Source: Thermus aquaticus (GTDB lineage Bacteria > Deinococcota > Deinococci > Deinococcales > Thermaceae). From it: a stretch of 64,000 nucleotides of DNA. The position numbers were made by a program, and so were the translations under genes. The notes beneath the pieces are model-generated. The model was not told where the DNA came from and ran no database searches. It saw only the letters and a program-made list of their open reading frames with translations. Below, piece after piece: positions 40,790 to 50,138 of the stretch (position 1 is its first letter; each line of letters opens with the position of its first letter). The stretch spans positions 954,599 through 1,018,598 of the forward strand of contig NZ_LHCI01000106.1 in NCBI RefSeq assembly GCF_001280255.1, given 5' to 3'.

Positions 40790-42013
40790 TTAGGCCACGG
40801 TGAACTTCACCCCCATCACCCCGTTCCACTCGTAGCCCCGCTCGTTCCAGGCCAGGTTGCCGTCCAGGGGCTGGCTCCGCCCGGCGGCGTCCCAGGCCCG
40901 GGCCATGACCTCGTGGCTACCGGGGCGGAGGTAGAGGGTGGCCCGCCAGCGGACCCAGCTGAAGGTCTTCCCCTGGGTGGCCAGCTCCGCCTTCTGCCAG
41001 GTGCGCCCCCCGTTGGTGGAGACCTCCACGCTCACGATGGGGACGATACCGTCGTTGAAGGCCACGCCCTCCACCCGCACGTAGGGGCCTTCCACCGTCT
41101 GGCCCTCGAGGGGGGCGAAGATGAAGCTGTTGACGTTGACCAGCCAGTTGGGGCGGGAGTTGGTGAAGCTGTAGGGGTAGCGGCTTCCCGGCTCCTGGGG
41201 CAGGAAGGGGAGGTGGGTGTTGGGGATGGCGGGGACCCGGTAGCGGGGCATCTGCTCCGCGGTGGCGTTCTCCGCCTCGGCGAACTCAATCTTCTCCACC
41301 CACTTCACGTTGTTGACCCCGAAGTAGCCGGGGAAGACCAGACGCACGGGCCCCCCGTGGACGGCGGGCAGGGGCTCCCCGTTCATGGAGAGGGCCAGGA
41401 GGGCGTTCTCCAGGGCGTGGATGGGCACGCTCCTGACGAACTCCGGAGCCCCACCCTGCCGGCTGGCGTGGGCTGTGATGTAGAGGGCCTTCTCCGAAAG
41501 CTTCACCCCCTCCCTCTCCAAGAGGGTCTTGAGCTTTACCCCCCGGAAGGTGACGTTGCCCACCCCGCCCCGCTTCCAGGGGTTGCCGGAGGGACGGGGG
41601 TTGTAGAGGGTGCGCCCGTTCCCCGAGCACTGGAGGACCATGGTGACCTCGCTCTGGGGCAGGGCCAGGAGCTCCTTGGCCTCAAAGGTGAAGGGCTTGT
41701 CCACGAGGCCCGTCACCTCCACCTTCCATCCGTCCAGGCTGGCCCCTTCCACCGTGTTGTAGCCGGGGAGGTCCACGTTGTTGCGGATGTAGAGGATCTC
41801 CTTGGGGGTCCTCTCCGGCTGGCTTACCAGGAGATCGTAGGGGGTTTCCAACACCACCGGGCGCTGGGAGAGGACGATGAGCTTGGGGTTCTTGCCCTTC
41901 ACCAGCTGGTCGGCCGTGAGGGTCTGCTGAGCGAAGGCCCGGGACCCGGCGGCCAGGAGGGCCGCCCCCATACCCATGAGCTTCAAGGTGGTGCGCCTAT
42001 CCAGCTTCTCCAT
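40790..42013 (-). CDS. Sulfite oxidase-like molybdopterin enzyme (SorA type)
   Basis: The 407-residue product has a twin-arginine signal (MEKLDRRTTLKLMGMGAALLAAGSRAFA), then the oxidoreductase molybdopterin domain with the Mo-ligand Cys129 in MVLQCSGNGR and VHGGPVRLVFPGYFGVNNVKWVEKIEFA, and the Mo-co dimerisation domain (about 290-405). No heme domain is fused, so the diheme cytochrome downstream is the natural electron acceptor, as in bacterial SorAB. It oxidises sulfite to sulfate outside the membrane. RBS GAGGAGG 4 bases before the ATG. Confidence 0.93.
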   Translation of the reverse strand: MEKLDRRTTLKLMGMGAALLAAGSRAFAQQTLTADQLVKGKNPKLIVLSQRPVVLETPYDLLVSQPERTPKEILYIRNNVDLPGYNTVEGASLDGWKVEVTGLVDKPFTFEAKELLALPQSEVTMVLQCSGNGRTLYNPRPSGNPWKRGGVGNVTFRGVKLKTLLEREGVKLSEKALYITAHASRQGGAPEFVRSVPIHALENALLALSMNGEPLPAVHGGPVRLVFPGYFGVNNVKWVEKIEFAEAENATAEQMPRYRVPAIPNTHLPFLPQEPGSRYPYSFTNSRPNWLVNVNSFIFAPLEGQTVEGPYVRVEGVAFNDGIVPIVSVEVSTNGGRTWQKAELATQGKTFSWVRWRATLYLRPGSHEVMARAWDAAGRSQPLDGNLAWNERGYEWNGVMGVKFTVA

Positions 42014-42029
42014 AGCTACCTCCTCGGTG

Positions 42030-42089
42030 GGGACATTTGTCCCTTTGTCCGATTGGCCTAACTATAAATCCATACCCCTTGCGTGTAAA
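42030..42089 (-). promoter_or_regulatory. Promoter and operator-like palindrome of the sulfite oxidase operon
   Basis: Minus strand: -35 TTTACA (42084-42089), 17-base spacer, -10 TATAGT (42061-42066). Downstream in the leader lies the perfect palindrome GGGACA-AA-TGTCCC (42030-42043) with an extra GGACAAA half-site beside it (about 42044-42050), a likely repressor site or RNA element. Confidence 0.7.
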
Positions 42090-42177
42090 GGGTGGGGTAT
42101 CGGGGGAAACATTCTCCCCTTGGGGGGGGCTCTGTGCCAAAGGCAGAAGGGGTATCCCTTCCTCGAGGCGCGTTAAG

Positions 42178-44613
42178 ATGGAAGGCATGCTGAAGGGCGA
42201 GGGCCCGGGGCCCCTTCCTCCCCTCCTCCAGCAGTACGTGGAGCTTCGCGACCAGTACCCCGACTACCTCCTCCTCTTCCAGGTGGGGGACTTCTACGAG
42301 TGCTTCGGGGAGGACGCCGAGAGGCTGGCCCGCGCCCTGGGTCTCGTCCTCACCCACAAGACCAGCAAGGACTTCACCACCCCCATGGCGGGGATCCCCT
42401 TAAGGGCCTTTGAGGCCTACGCCGAGAGGCTTCTCAAGATGGGCTTCCGCCTGGCGGTGGCCGACCAGGTGGAGCCCGCCGAGGAGGCGGAAGGGCTGGT
42501 CAGGCGGGAGGTGACCCAGCTCCTCACCCCGGGAACCCTCCTCCAGGAAAGCCTCCTCCCTCGGGAGGCCAACTACCTGGCGGCCATCGCCACCGGGGAT
42601 GGTTGGGGCCTGGCCTTTCTGGACGTGTCCACGGGGGAGTTCAAGGGGACGGTGCTCAAGAGCAAAAGCGCCCTTTACGACGAGCTCTTCCGCCACCGGC
42701 CCGCCGAGGTCCTCCTGGCCCCGGAGCTCCTGGAGAACGGGGCCTTTCTGGATGAGTTCAGGAAGCGCTTTCCCGTCATGCTCTCCGAGGCCCCCTTTGA
42801 GCCGGAAGGGGAAGGCCCCTTGGCCCTAAGGCGGGCCCGGGGGGCCCTTCTGGCCTACGCCCAAAGGACCCAAGGAGGGGCCTTGAGCCTCCAGCCTTTC
42901 CGCTTCTACGACCCCGGGGCCTTCATGCGCCTGCCCGAGGCCACCTTGAGGGCCCTAGAGGTCTTTGAGCCCCTGCGGGGCCAGGACACGCTTTTCTCCG
43001 TGCTGGACGAGACCAGGACCGCCCCTGGCAGGAGGCTCCTCCAGAGCTGGCTCCGCCACCCCCTTCTGGACCGGGGCCCTTTGGAGGCGCGGCTTGACCG
43101 GGTGGAGGGCTTCGTGCGGGAGGGGGCCTTGCGGGAGGGGGTGAGGCGGCTCCTTTACCGCCTCGCCGACCTGGAGCGCTTGGCCACCAGGCTGGAGCTA
43201 GGGCGGGCGAGCCCCAAGGACCTGGGTGCCCTCAGGCGGAGCCTCCAGATCCTCCCCGAGCTCCGGGCCCTTCTGGGCGAGGAGGTAGGGCTTCCCGACC
43301 TTTCCCCCCTCAAGGAGGAGCTGGAGGCCGCTTTGGTGGAGGACCCGCCCCTCAAGGTCTCCGAGGGGGGGCTCATCCGGGAAGGGTACGACCCGGACCT
43401 GGACGCCCTAAGGGCGGCCCACCGGGAGGGGGTGGCCTACTTCCTGGAGCTTGAGGAGCGGGAAAGAGAGAGGACGGGCATCCCCACCCTCAAGGTGGGC
43501 TACAACGCCGTCTTCGGCTACTACCTGGAGGTGACCCGGCCCTACTACGAGAGGGTGCCCAAGGAGTACCGCCCCGTCCAGACCCTCAAGGACCGGCAGC
43601 GCTACACCCTGCCGGAGATGAAGGAGAAGGAGCGGGAGGTCTACCGCCTCGAGGCCCTGATCCGCCGCCGGGAGGAGGAGGTCTTTCTGGAGGTGCGGGA
43701 AAGGGCCAAGCGGCAGGCCGAGGCCCTCAGGGAGGCGGCCAGGATTCTGGCCGAGCTGGACGTCTACGCCGCCTTGGCCGAGGTGGCCGTGCGCTACGGC
43801 TACGTGAGGCCCCGCTTCGGCGACCGCCTCCAGATCCGCGCCGGGCGCCACCCCGTGGTGGAAAGGCGGACGGAGTTCGTCCCCAACGACCTGGAGATGG
43901 CCCACGAGCTGGTCCTGATCACCGGGCCCAACATGGCGGGCAAGTCCACCTTTCTGCGCCAGACGGCCCTCATCGCCCTCCTGGCCCAGGTGGGGAGCTT
44001 CGTGCCCGCCGAGGAGGCCCATCTTCCCCTCTTTGACGGCATCTACACCCGCATCGGGGCCTCCGACGACCTGGCGGGGGGGAAGAGCACCTTCATGGTG
44101 GAGATGGAGGAGGTGGCCCTGATCCTCAAGGAGGCCACCGAGAACAGCCTGGTCCTCCTGGACGAGGTGGGCCGGGGCACCAGCAGCCTGGACGGGGTGG
44201 CCATCGCCACGGCGGTGGCCGAGGCCCTCCACGAAAGGCGGGCCTACACCCTCTTCGCCACCCACTACTTTGAGCTGACCGCCCTGGGCCTTCCCCGCCT
44301 GAAAAACCTCCACGTGGCCGCCAGGGAGGAGGCGGGGGGGCTCGTCTTCTACCACCAGGTCCTCCCCGGCCCCGCCTCCAAGAGCTACGGCGTGGAGGTG
44401 GCGGCCATGGCGGGCCTGCCCAAGGAGGTGGTGGCCCGGGCCAGGGCCCTCCTCCAGGCCATGGCCGCCAGGCGGGAAGGGGCTTTGGACGCGGTTTTGG
44501 AGCGGCTTCTCGCCCTGGACCCCGACCGCCTGACCCCCCTCGAGGCCCTCCGCCTCCTCCAGGAGCTGAAGGCCTTGGCCCTGGGGGCCCCCTTGGATAC
44601 CATGAAGGGGTGA
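42178..44613 (+). CDS. mutS: DNA mismatch repair protein MutS
   Basis: The 811-residue product begins MEGMLKGEGPGPLPP. The mismatch-binding domain has GDFYECF with Phe39 and Glu41; connector, lever and clamp follow (about 130-540); the ATPase has Walker A ITGPNMAGKST, STFMVEMEEVA, Walker B LVLLDEVGRGTSSLDG and the HTH end. It recognises mispairs and recruits MutL. Length and sequence agree with my memory of T. aquaticus MutS. TAAGAT (42174-42179) overlaps the first ATG and ends 7 bases before the ATG of codon 4, so in vivo translation may begin at MLKGEG. It overlaps mutL by 4 bases. Confidence 0.97.
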   Translation: MEGMLKGEGPGPLPPLLQQYVELRDQYPDYLLLFQVGDFYECFGEDAERLARALGLVLTHKTSKDFTTPMAGIPLRAFEAYAERLLKMGFRLAVADQVEPAEEAEGLVRREVTQLLTPGTLLQESLLPREANYLAAIATGDGWGLAFLDVSTGEFKGTVLKSKSALYDELFRHRPAEVLLAPELLENGAFLDEFRKRFPVMLSEAPFEPEGEGPLALRRARGALLAYAQRTQGGALSLQPFRFYDPGAFMRLPEATLRALEVFEPLRGQDTLFSVLDETRTAPGRRLLQSWLRHPLLDRGPLEARLDRVEGFVREGALREGVRRLLYRLADLERLATRLELGRASPKDLGALRRSLQILPELRALLGEEVGLPDLSPLKEELEAALVEDPPLKVSEGGLIREGYDPDLDALRAAHREGVAYFLELEERERERTGIPTLKVGYNAVFGYYLEVTRPYYERVPKEYRPVQTLKDRQRYTLPEMKEKEREVYRLEALIRRREEEVFLEVRERAKRQAEALREAARILAELDVYAALAEVAVRYGYVRPRFGDRLQIRAGRHPVVERRTEFVPNDLEMAHELVLITGPNMAGKSTFLRQTALIALLAQVGSFVPAEEAHLPLFDGIYTRIGASDDLAGGKSTFMVEMEEVALILKEATENSLVLLDEVGRGTSSLDGVAIATAVAEALHERRAYTLFATHYFELTALGLPRLKNLHVAAREEAGGLVFYHQVLPGPASKSYGVEVAAMAGLPKEVVARARALLQAMAARREGALDAVLERLLALDPDRLTPLEALRLLQELKALALGAPLDTMKG

Positions 44614-46208
44614 TCCGCCCCCTTCCCCCCGAGCTAAGGGGGCTTCTCGCCCGGGGAGAGGTCCTCCTCTCCGTCAAGGACGCCGTCCGGGAGCTTCTGG
44701 AAAACGCCCTGGACGCCGGGGCCAGGAGGGTGCGGGTGGAGCTTTGGGGCGGGGGGCTTGAAAGGATCGTGGTGGAGGACGACGGGGAGGGGATTCCCCT
44801 GGAGGAGCTTCCCCTGGCCGTGGAGCCCTTCGCCACCAGTAAGCTCCAGGACCTGGAGAGGATCGCCACCCTGGGCTTCCGCGGCCAGGCGCTTTACGCC
44901 CTGAGGCAGGCGGCCACGCTTAAGATCCGCTCCCGGCCCCGGGGCCAGGTGGGCGGGGGGCTTCTTCTGGCCCGGGGGGAGCGGGTGGAGCTGAGGCCCG
45001 CCCCCGCCCCCCCGGGGACCCGGGTGGAGGTCCTGGGCCTCTTCGCCGGGGAGGGGCGGGATCCCAAGGCCGAGGCCAGGGGGGTCCTGGACCTCCTCAA
45101 GCGCTACCTCCTCCACCATCCCCATCTCTCCCTGGTCCTTTTCCTGGAGGGGGAGGCCCGGCTCCTCTTCCCCGGGGCCGGGCTCAAGGAGGCGGCCCGC
45201 CAGGCCTTCGGCGGCCTCCTGGCCGAGAGGCTTTTCCCCTTGGAAAAGGGCGGAGCCTTCGCCCTCGAGGGCCTCCTTTCCGGCCCCCAGGTGTCCCGCA
45301 CCCGGCCCGACCTCCTTTTCCTCGCGGTGAACGGCAGGCCCGTGGCCCTGCCCGAGGGGGTCCTGAGGGCGGTGCGCCGGGCCTACCGGGAGCTTCTGCC
45401 CGAGGGGCACTACCCCGTGGGCGTCCTGAACCTGAGCCTCCCCCCCGGCGCCTACCGCCTGCGCCTGGATGCCAGGAAGGAGGAGGTGGCCTTGAGCAAG
45501 GAGGCCGAGGCCTTCCTGGAAGAGGCCCTGGAGGAGGCCTTCCGGGGCCAGAACCTGGCCCGGGCCCTGCCCGAGCCCCGGCCCCTCCCGGCCCTGAGGC
45601 CCCCCACCCCTTCCGGCCTGCCCCCCCTGCGCTACCTGGGCCAGTTCCGGGAGAGCTACCTCCTGGCCGAGGCGGAGGACGCCCTCTACATCGTGGACCA
45701 GCACGCCGCCCACGAGCGCATCCTCTTTGAGGAACTTCTGGCCCGCCTGAGGGAGGAGGGCTTAAAGCCCCTCCCTTACCCCGTTTTGGTGGAGCTGGAT
45801 GAAGAGCCTCCCGAGGCCTCCCCCCTCTTCGCCTTTGAGCCCTTTGGGCCGGGCCGGGTCCGCCTCCTCTCGGCCCCGCCCTTCCTCCACCCCTACCCCC
45901 TCCTCCTGCCGGAGATCTTCCGGGAGTCCCTTAAGGGGGAGGGGAGGAGCCTTAGGGGGCTTCTCGCCCGCCTGGCCTGCCTGCCCGCCCTCAAGGCGGG
46001 GCACCCCCTGGCCCGGGCGGAGGGGCAGGCCCTCCTGGACGCCCTCCTCGCTTGCGAGACCCCCTGGGTCTGCCCCCACGGCCGCCCCGTCCTCCTCCAC
46101 CTGAAGGAGGAGGACCTCATCCGCCGCTTTGGCCGCCGCTCGGGGGCTCGGGCAAAAGAAGAACCCCATCCTCATCCGCCACGAGAAACCACGAGGGAAG
46201 GATCCTAG
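44610..46208 (+). CDS. mutL: DNA mismatch repair protein MutL with endonuclease motif
   Basis: The 532-residue product has a GHKL ATPase N-terminus (ELLENALDAGA, VEDDGEGI, LGFRGQALYALRQ) to about 320, a short Pro-rich linker, and a C-terminal dimer domain with the endonuclease metal motif DQHAAHERILFEEL (about 365-378) and CPHGRPVLLHL. Organisms lacking MutH use this nicking activity for strand discrimination. The GTG at 44610 overlaps the mutS stop. The last 92 bases overlap the convergent rraA-like gene, and the tail GARAKEEPHPHPPRE looks like an extension into it. Confidence 0.96.
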   Translation: MIRPLPPELRGLLARGEVLLSVKDAVRELLENALDAGARRVRVELWGGGLERIVVEDDGEGIPLEELPLAVEPFATSKLQDLERIATLGFRGQALYALRQAATLKIRSRPRGQVGGGLLLARGERVELRPAPAPPGTRVEVLGLFAGEGRDPKAEARGVLDLLKRYLLHHPHLSLVLFLEGEARLLFPGAGLKEAARQAFGGLLAERLFPLEKGGAFALEGLLSGPQVSRTRPDLLFLAVNGRPVALPEGVLRAVRRAYRELLPEGHYPVGVLNLSLPPGAYRLRLDARKEEVALSKEAEAFLEEALEEAFRGQNLARALPEPRPLPALRPPTPSGLPPLRYLGQFRESYLLAEAEDALYIVDQHAAHERILFEELLARLREEGLKPLPYPVLVELDEEPPEASPLFAFEPFGPGRVRLLSAPPFLHPYPLLLPEIFRESLKGEGRSLRGLLARLACLPALKAGHPLARAEGQALLDALLACETPWVCPHGRPVLLHLKEEDLIRRFGRRSGARAKEEPHPHPPRETTREGS

Positions 46209-46611
46209 CCCCGGCGAAGGCCACGGGCACGTCCACCAGGCCCCGGCCCTCCTTGGCGCTCTTCCTGGGGACGGCCGCCAGGGCCTTGACCCCCAGGGGG
46301 AGGCCTTTTAGCTCCTCGGCGTCCCGCACCGCCCCGTGGACCACCACCCCGCTCCAGTCCCGCTCCAGGGCCAGCCGGGCCAGGTTGCCCCCCAGAAGGG
46401 CGGAGCGCAAAGAGCCGCCCCCGTCCACCACCAGGACCTGGCCCCGCCCATCCTCCTCCAGGACCTTCCGCACCAGGGCGTTGTCCTCAAAGACCCTTAG
46501 GGTGCGCACCCGCCCAAAGAAGCGCCTCTTGCCGCCGAAGTCCCGGAAGATGGGCCTGAGGAGAAGGGCCTTGGGGTAGAGGTCCATGAGGTCTGCGGTG
46601 GAAAGCTCCAT
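46117..46611 (-). CDS. rraA: RraA-like protein (RNase E inhibitor / HMG aldolase family)
   Basis: The 164-residue product from the ATG at 46611 (MELSTADLMDLYPKAL) contains GQVLVVDGGGSLRSALLGGNLARLALERDWSGVVVHGAVRDAEEL, the conserved RraA fold motif with the metal-site Arg-Asp pair. The name comes from E. coli RraA; many members are 4-hydroxy-4-methyl-2-oxoglutarate aldolases, and the true role here is open. An upstream ATG (46656) gives a longer frame, but TACTAT 6 bases before 46611 supports the shorter start. It shares its promoter element with purU. Confidence 0.88.
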   Translation of the reverse strand: MELSTADLMDLYPKALLLRPIFRDFGGKRRFFGRVRTLRVFEDNALVRKVLEEDGRGQVLVVDGGGSLRSALLGGNLARLALERDWSGVVVHGAVRDAEELKGLPLGVKALAAVPRKSAKEGRGLVDVPVAFAGARILPSWFLVADEDGVLLLPEPPSGGQSGG

Positions 46612-46616
46612 GGCGG

Positions 46617-46623
46617 TATAGTA
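46617..46623. promoter_or_regulatory. Shared bidirectional -10 element, rraA / purU
   Basis: The 7-mer TATAGTA gives TATAGT on the plus strand (46617-46622; purU ATG after 8 bases) and TACTAT on the minus strand (46618-46623; rraA ATG after 6 bases). Confidence 0.6.
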
Positions 46624-46630
46624 CCCAAAG

Positions 46631-47488
46631 ATGGAAGAGGCCCGCCTTCTCATCACCTGCCCGGACCGGCCCGGGATCGTGGCCGCCGTGACGGGCTTCC
46701 TCTACGCCCACGGGGCCAACATCACCGATTTACAGCAACACTCCACGGATCCCGAAGGGGGCACCTTCTTCATGCGGGTGGCCTTCACCGCCTCCCACCT
46801 GGACCTGGCCCGCCCCGCCCTGGAGAGGGCCTTTCAGGAGGTGGTGGCCGAGCGCTTCGGCATGGCCTGGCGGCTGGCCTTCGCCTCGGAGAGGAAGCGA
46901 ACCGCCATTTTGGTCTCCAAGCCCGCCCACGCCCTCTTGGAGCTCCTATGGCGCTACCGGGTGGGGGAGCTTCCCATGGACCTCCGCCTGGTGGTCTCCA
47001 ACCACCCCGACCACCAGGAGGAGGTGGAGCGCTTTGGCATCCCCTACCATCACGTGCCCGTGGAAAGGGAGCGGAAAGAGGAGGCTGAGGGGAGGATTCT
47101 GGCCCTATTGGAGGAGGCGGGGGTGGAGCTTTTGGTCCTGGCCCGCTACATGCAGATCCTCTCGCCCTCCTTCGTGGCCCGCTTTCCCATGCGCATCATC
47201 AACATCCACCACTCCTTCCTCCCCGCCTTCGCCGGGGCCAACCCCTACCGCCAGGCCTACGAGCGGGGGGTGAAGCTCATTGGGGCCACGGCCCACTACG
47301 TGACCGAGGAGCTGGACCAGGGGCCCATCATTGAGCAGGACGTGGCCCGGGTCTCCCACCGCCATTCGGTGGAGGAGCTCAGGCGCCTTGGCCAGGAGCT
47401 GGAGCGCACCGTGCTGGCCCGGGCGGTGCGCTGGCACCTGGAGGACCGGATCCTGGTCCAGGGCAACAAGACCGTGGTCTTCGTCTAA
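46631..47488 (+). CDS. purU: Formyltetrahydrofolate deformylase
   Basis: The 285-residue product has an N-terminal ACT domain (about 1-85: [33 protein letters not shown]) and a formyltransferase-fold catalytic domain with [71 protein letters not shown] (catalytic Asn, His, Asp). It hydrolyses 10-formyl-THF to formate and THF, balancing one-carbon pools; the ACT domain senses Met/Gly in E. coli. Confidence 0.95.
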   Translation: MEEARLLITCPDRPGIVAAVTGFLYAHGANITDLQQHSTDPEGGTFFMRVAFTASHLDLARPALERAFQEVVAERFGMAWRLAFASERKRTAILVSKPAHALLELLWRYRVGELPMDLRLVVSNHPDHQEEVERFGIPYHHVPVERERKEEAEGRILALLEEAGVELLVLARYMQILSPSFVARFPMRIINIHHSFLPAFAGANPYRQAYERGVKLIGATAHYVTEELDQGPIIEQDVARVSHRHSVEELRRLGQELERTVLARAVRWHLEDRILVQGNKTVVFV

Positions 47489-47535
47489 TCCCGCCCTAAC
47501 CGGCAGGGGGTAGGTTGGGGCTTGGGAGGTGCGCC

Positions 47536-48719
47536 ATGAACCTTGGCCGTTCCTTTGTAGGCTTCCTTGCCCTCTCCGCCCTGGCGGGGGCGGTGCTTTG
47601 GTGGGGGCTTTCCAACGGGCAGGGCCGGGCCCCCGCCCCGGCGCCCGCGGGGGACCAGGGGCTTTTGGAGTACGAGCGGAACACCGTGGAGATCGTGGAG
47701 CGCTACGGGGACGGAGTGGTCTACGTCTCCGTGGTCACCCGGCCGCAAAGCGTCCAGCTCCCTCCGGGTTTTGAGTTCTTCGCTCCCTTCCTCCAGGTCC
47801 CGCCCCAGCAGGGCGCCACATCCTCACCAACTACCACGTGGTGGAGGGGGCGAGCCGCATCACCGTCAAGTTCCACAACGACCCCAAGGAGTACCGGGCT
47901 CGGCTGGTGGGGGCAGCCCCGCCCCTGGACGTGGCCCTCCTCAAGGTGGACGCCCCCAGGGAGAAGCTGGTCCCCTTGGTCCTGGGGGACTCCGACCGGA
48001 TCCGGGTGGGGCAGAAGGCGATTGCCATGGGGAACCCCTTTGGGCTGGAGTTCACCGTGACCCAGGGCATCGTCTCCGCCATCCGGGAGAACCCCGGGGC
48101 CATCGGGGATGAATCCGGCCTGGTGCCCCGGGTGATCCAGACCGACGCCGCCATCAACCCCGGGAACTCCGGCGGGCCTCTCCTCAACTCCCGGGGTGAG
48201 GTGATCGGCGTCAACACCGCCATCTTCACCCCCACGGGCCAGTTCGGGGCGGCCCAGTTCGCCGGGGTGGGCTTCGCCCTGCCCATCAACCTGGTCAAGC
48301 AGTACCTGCCCGACCTCAAGGCGGGCAAGACCCTGACGGCGGCGGAGATCATCCGGAGCCGCCCCCGCCTAGGGGTCTCCCTGATCCCCCTCTCGGTCTA
48401 TCCGGAGAGCCTGAGGAGGCAGTACGGCCTTCCCGAGACCGGCCTCATGGTCCAGGAGGTGGAGCGGGATAGCCCCGCCCAACGGGCGGGGCTACGGCCT
48501 CCCAGCCGCTTCGCCTACATCCAGCTCCCCACCGGGGAGACCCTGCAGGTGGGGGTGGACGGGGACGTCCTCCTCAAGGCGGACGGCGTGCCCCTTACCT
48601 CCATCGCCGGGCTCCGGCGGGTCCTCTACGCCAAGAAGCCGGGGGAGGCGGTGAGCCTCGAGGTCTGGCGCCAGGGTCGGCCCTTCACCGTCCGGGTGGT
48701 CCCCCAGGTGCTCCGCTAG
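47536..48719 (+). pseudogene. HtrA/DegP-type serine protease, broken by a deletion
   Basis: The N-terminus (MNLGRSFVGFLALSALAGAVLWWG) is a membrane anchor or signal. The frame is good to about residue 93 (LQVPPQQG), then changes at about 47810-47820, where the next frame starts at HILTNYHVVEGA. The trypsin-like domain has His (NYHVV), Asp (LDVALLKVD) and Ser (NPGNSGGPLL), and a C-terminal PDZ domain (about ETGLMVQEVERDSPAQRAG). The Gly/Ser-rich strand that normally precedes the His (G-x-GSGFV-x-D-x-G) is missing, so about ten codons were deleted together with a frame change. Either a real null allele or a collapsed GC-rich stretch in the assembly. RBS GGGAGG. Confidence 0.8.
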
Positions 48720-49135
48720 GGGTAGAGGAGGCGGAGGCCCAGGCACCCACCTTCCGCCCGAAACCACTGCCCCCCCACCCTGACCGCCAGACCCAGCTCG
48801 GAGCAGTAAAGGAGCGCCCGCCTTCGCTCCTTGGCCAGGGCCTGGTTCCAGGGGTAGGTTCCCCCCGTGTAGTAGGCCTCGGTCTCGGGGTCGGTGTAGG
48901 CCCTGAAGCCCTGGAAGCGGAAGAGGGGGCGGAACTCCAGGAGGACGGGCCTCCCCGTCACGGAGTTCAAGAACTCCACCCGGATCTCCTGAAAGGGGAG
49001 GAGGACCCGGTAGGCCCTTTGGCCTCCGCCCTCCACCTCCACCACCCGCACCAGGGAGAGGGCCAGGAGGAGAAGCCAAAAGGCCCAGCTCCCGAGGAGC
49101 CGGGCCAGAGGGCTTTCCCACCTTAGGACCTTCAC
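48716..49135 (-). CDS. DUF1850 protein of the TAXI-TRAP cluster
   Basis: The 139-residue protein has one N-terminal membrane helix (about 14-30) and then FLNSVTGRPVLLEFRPLFRFQGFRAYTDPETEAYYTGG-like sequence, the DUF1850 pattern. DUF1850 genes commonly sit next to TAXI-type TRAP transporters, as here. Function unknown; it may assist the fused permease. It follows the second binding-protein gene with no gap and meets the protease gene end-to-end with a 4-base overlap. Confidence 0.82.
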   Translation of the reverse strand: MKVLRWESPLARLLGSWAFWLLLLALSLVRVVEVEGGGQRAYRVLLPFQEIRVEFLNSVTGRPVLLEFRPLFRFQGFRAYTDPETEAYYTGGTYPWNQALAKERRRALLYCSELGLAVRVGGQWFRAEGGCLGLRLLYP

Positions 49136-50113
49136 CTACTTGAGGACTCCCGCCTCGCGGAAGTAGCGCAAAGCCCCCTCGTGGTAGGGGATGGTGCCGC
49201 CTACGAAGCGCACAGCGTTCTCCAGGGTAGTGTCCCTGGCGGCGGCCACCGCCTGGCGCAGGCCCGGGAGGTTCTCAAAAGTGGCCTTGGTGAGGGCGTA
49301 GGCCGCTTCCTCGGGGAGGCTTGCGTGGCAGACGAAAAGGTTCCAGAAGGCGAGGGTGGGGGTGTCGGAGCGGGTGTTGTAGACGCTCTTGGGGATCACC
49401 CCCGTCCCCGCCAGGCCGGGGAAGCGCCTCTGGAAGGCCTGGGCCACGGTGCTCTTGGGGTCAATGGGCACCAGGTAAAGCCTCTGCCCCTTGCGGGCCA
49501 GGGAGGCGGCAAGCTCGGTGATGGCCCCCGTGGGCAGGCCGCCCGACCAGAAGAAGGCGTCTATGGTGCCCTCGGAGAGGGCGTTGGCGCTCTCCTGGGC
49601 TCCCAGGCGCTCCTGCTTGGCGAAGTCCTTGGGGGAAAGCCCCGCCGCCTGGAGGACCAAAAGGGCCTCCACCTCCGTGCCCGAGCCTGGGGCTCCGGTG
49701 GAGACCCGCTTGCCCTTCAGGTCCTGGAGGACCCGGATCCCTGCCCCTTCCCGGGTGACCACGTGCAGGAAGTTGGGGTACATGGCGAAGAGGATGCGCA
49801 CGCTTCTGGCGGGCTTTTCCTTGAAGCGCTCGTGCCCCCCGGTGTAGGCCAGGTAGGCGGAGTCGGGGAGGACGGTGGCGCAGTAGTAGGTGCCGCCCCC
49901 GGTGCGGTTTTCCAGGAGGAGGAGGTTATCTATGGAGGCGGCGGTTTGGATGGCCTGGGCCTCGGCCACCCCCGCCTTGTTCCAGATCTCCGCCAGGGTG
50001 GTGCCGTAGTAGAAGTAGACCCCGCCCACCCCCCCCGTGGCGATGACCACCCGGGGTTTTTGGGCTAGGCCGAAACCAAAGAGGACCAAGAAGACCACCA
50101 AGGCTCGCAGCAT
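49136..50113 (-). CDS. TAXI family TRAP transporter solute-binding protein (copy 2)
   Basis: The 325-residue exported protein (signal MLRALVVFLVLFGFGLAQ) shows the TAXI pattern RVVIATGGVGGVYFYYGTTLAEIWNKAG, GKRVSTGAPGSGTEVEALLVLQAAGL and IDAFFWSGGLPTGAITELA. It captures an organic anion, often glutamate-like or another dicarboxylate, and hands it to the fused permease upstream. It is a clear paralogue of the copy at 52344-53333. Strong RBS (GGAGGG). Confidence 0.93.
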   Translation of the reverse strand: MLRALVVFLVLFGFGLAQKPRVVIATGGVGGVYFYYGTTLAEIWNKAGVAEAQAIQTAASIDNLLLLENRTGGGTYYCATVLPDSAYLAYTGGHERFKEKPARSVRILFAMYPNFLHVVTREGAGIRVLQDLKGKRVSTGAPGSGTEVEALLVLQAAGLSPKDFAKQERLGAQESANALSEGTIDAFFWSGGLPTGAITELAASLARKGQRLYLVPIDPKSTVAQAFQRRFPGLAGTGVIPKSVYNTRSDTPTLAFWNLFVCHASLPEEAAYALTKATFENLPGLRQAVAAARDTTLENAVRFVGGTIPYHEGALRYFREAGVLK

Positions 50114-50138
50114 CCTTTACCCTCCTTTCCCGCTCAAC

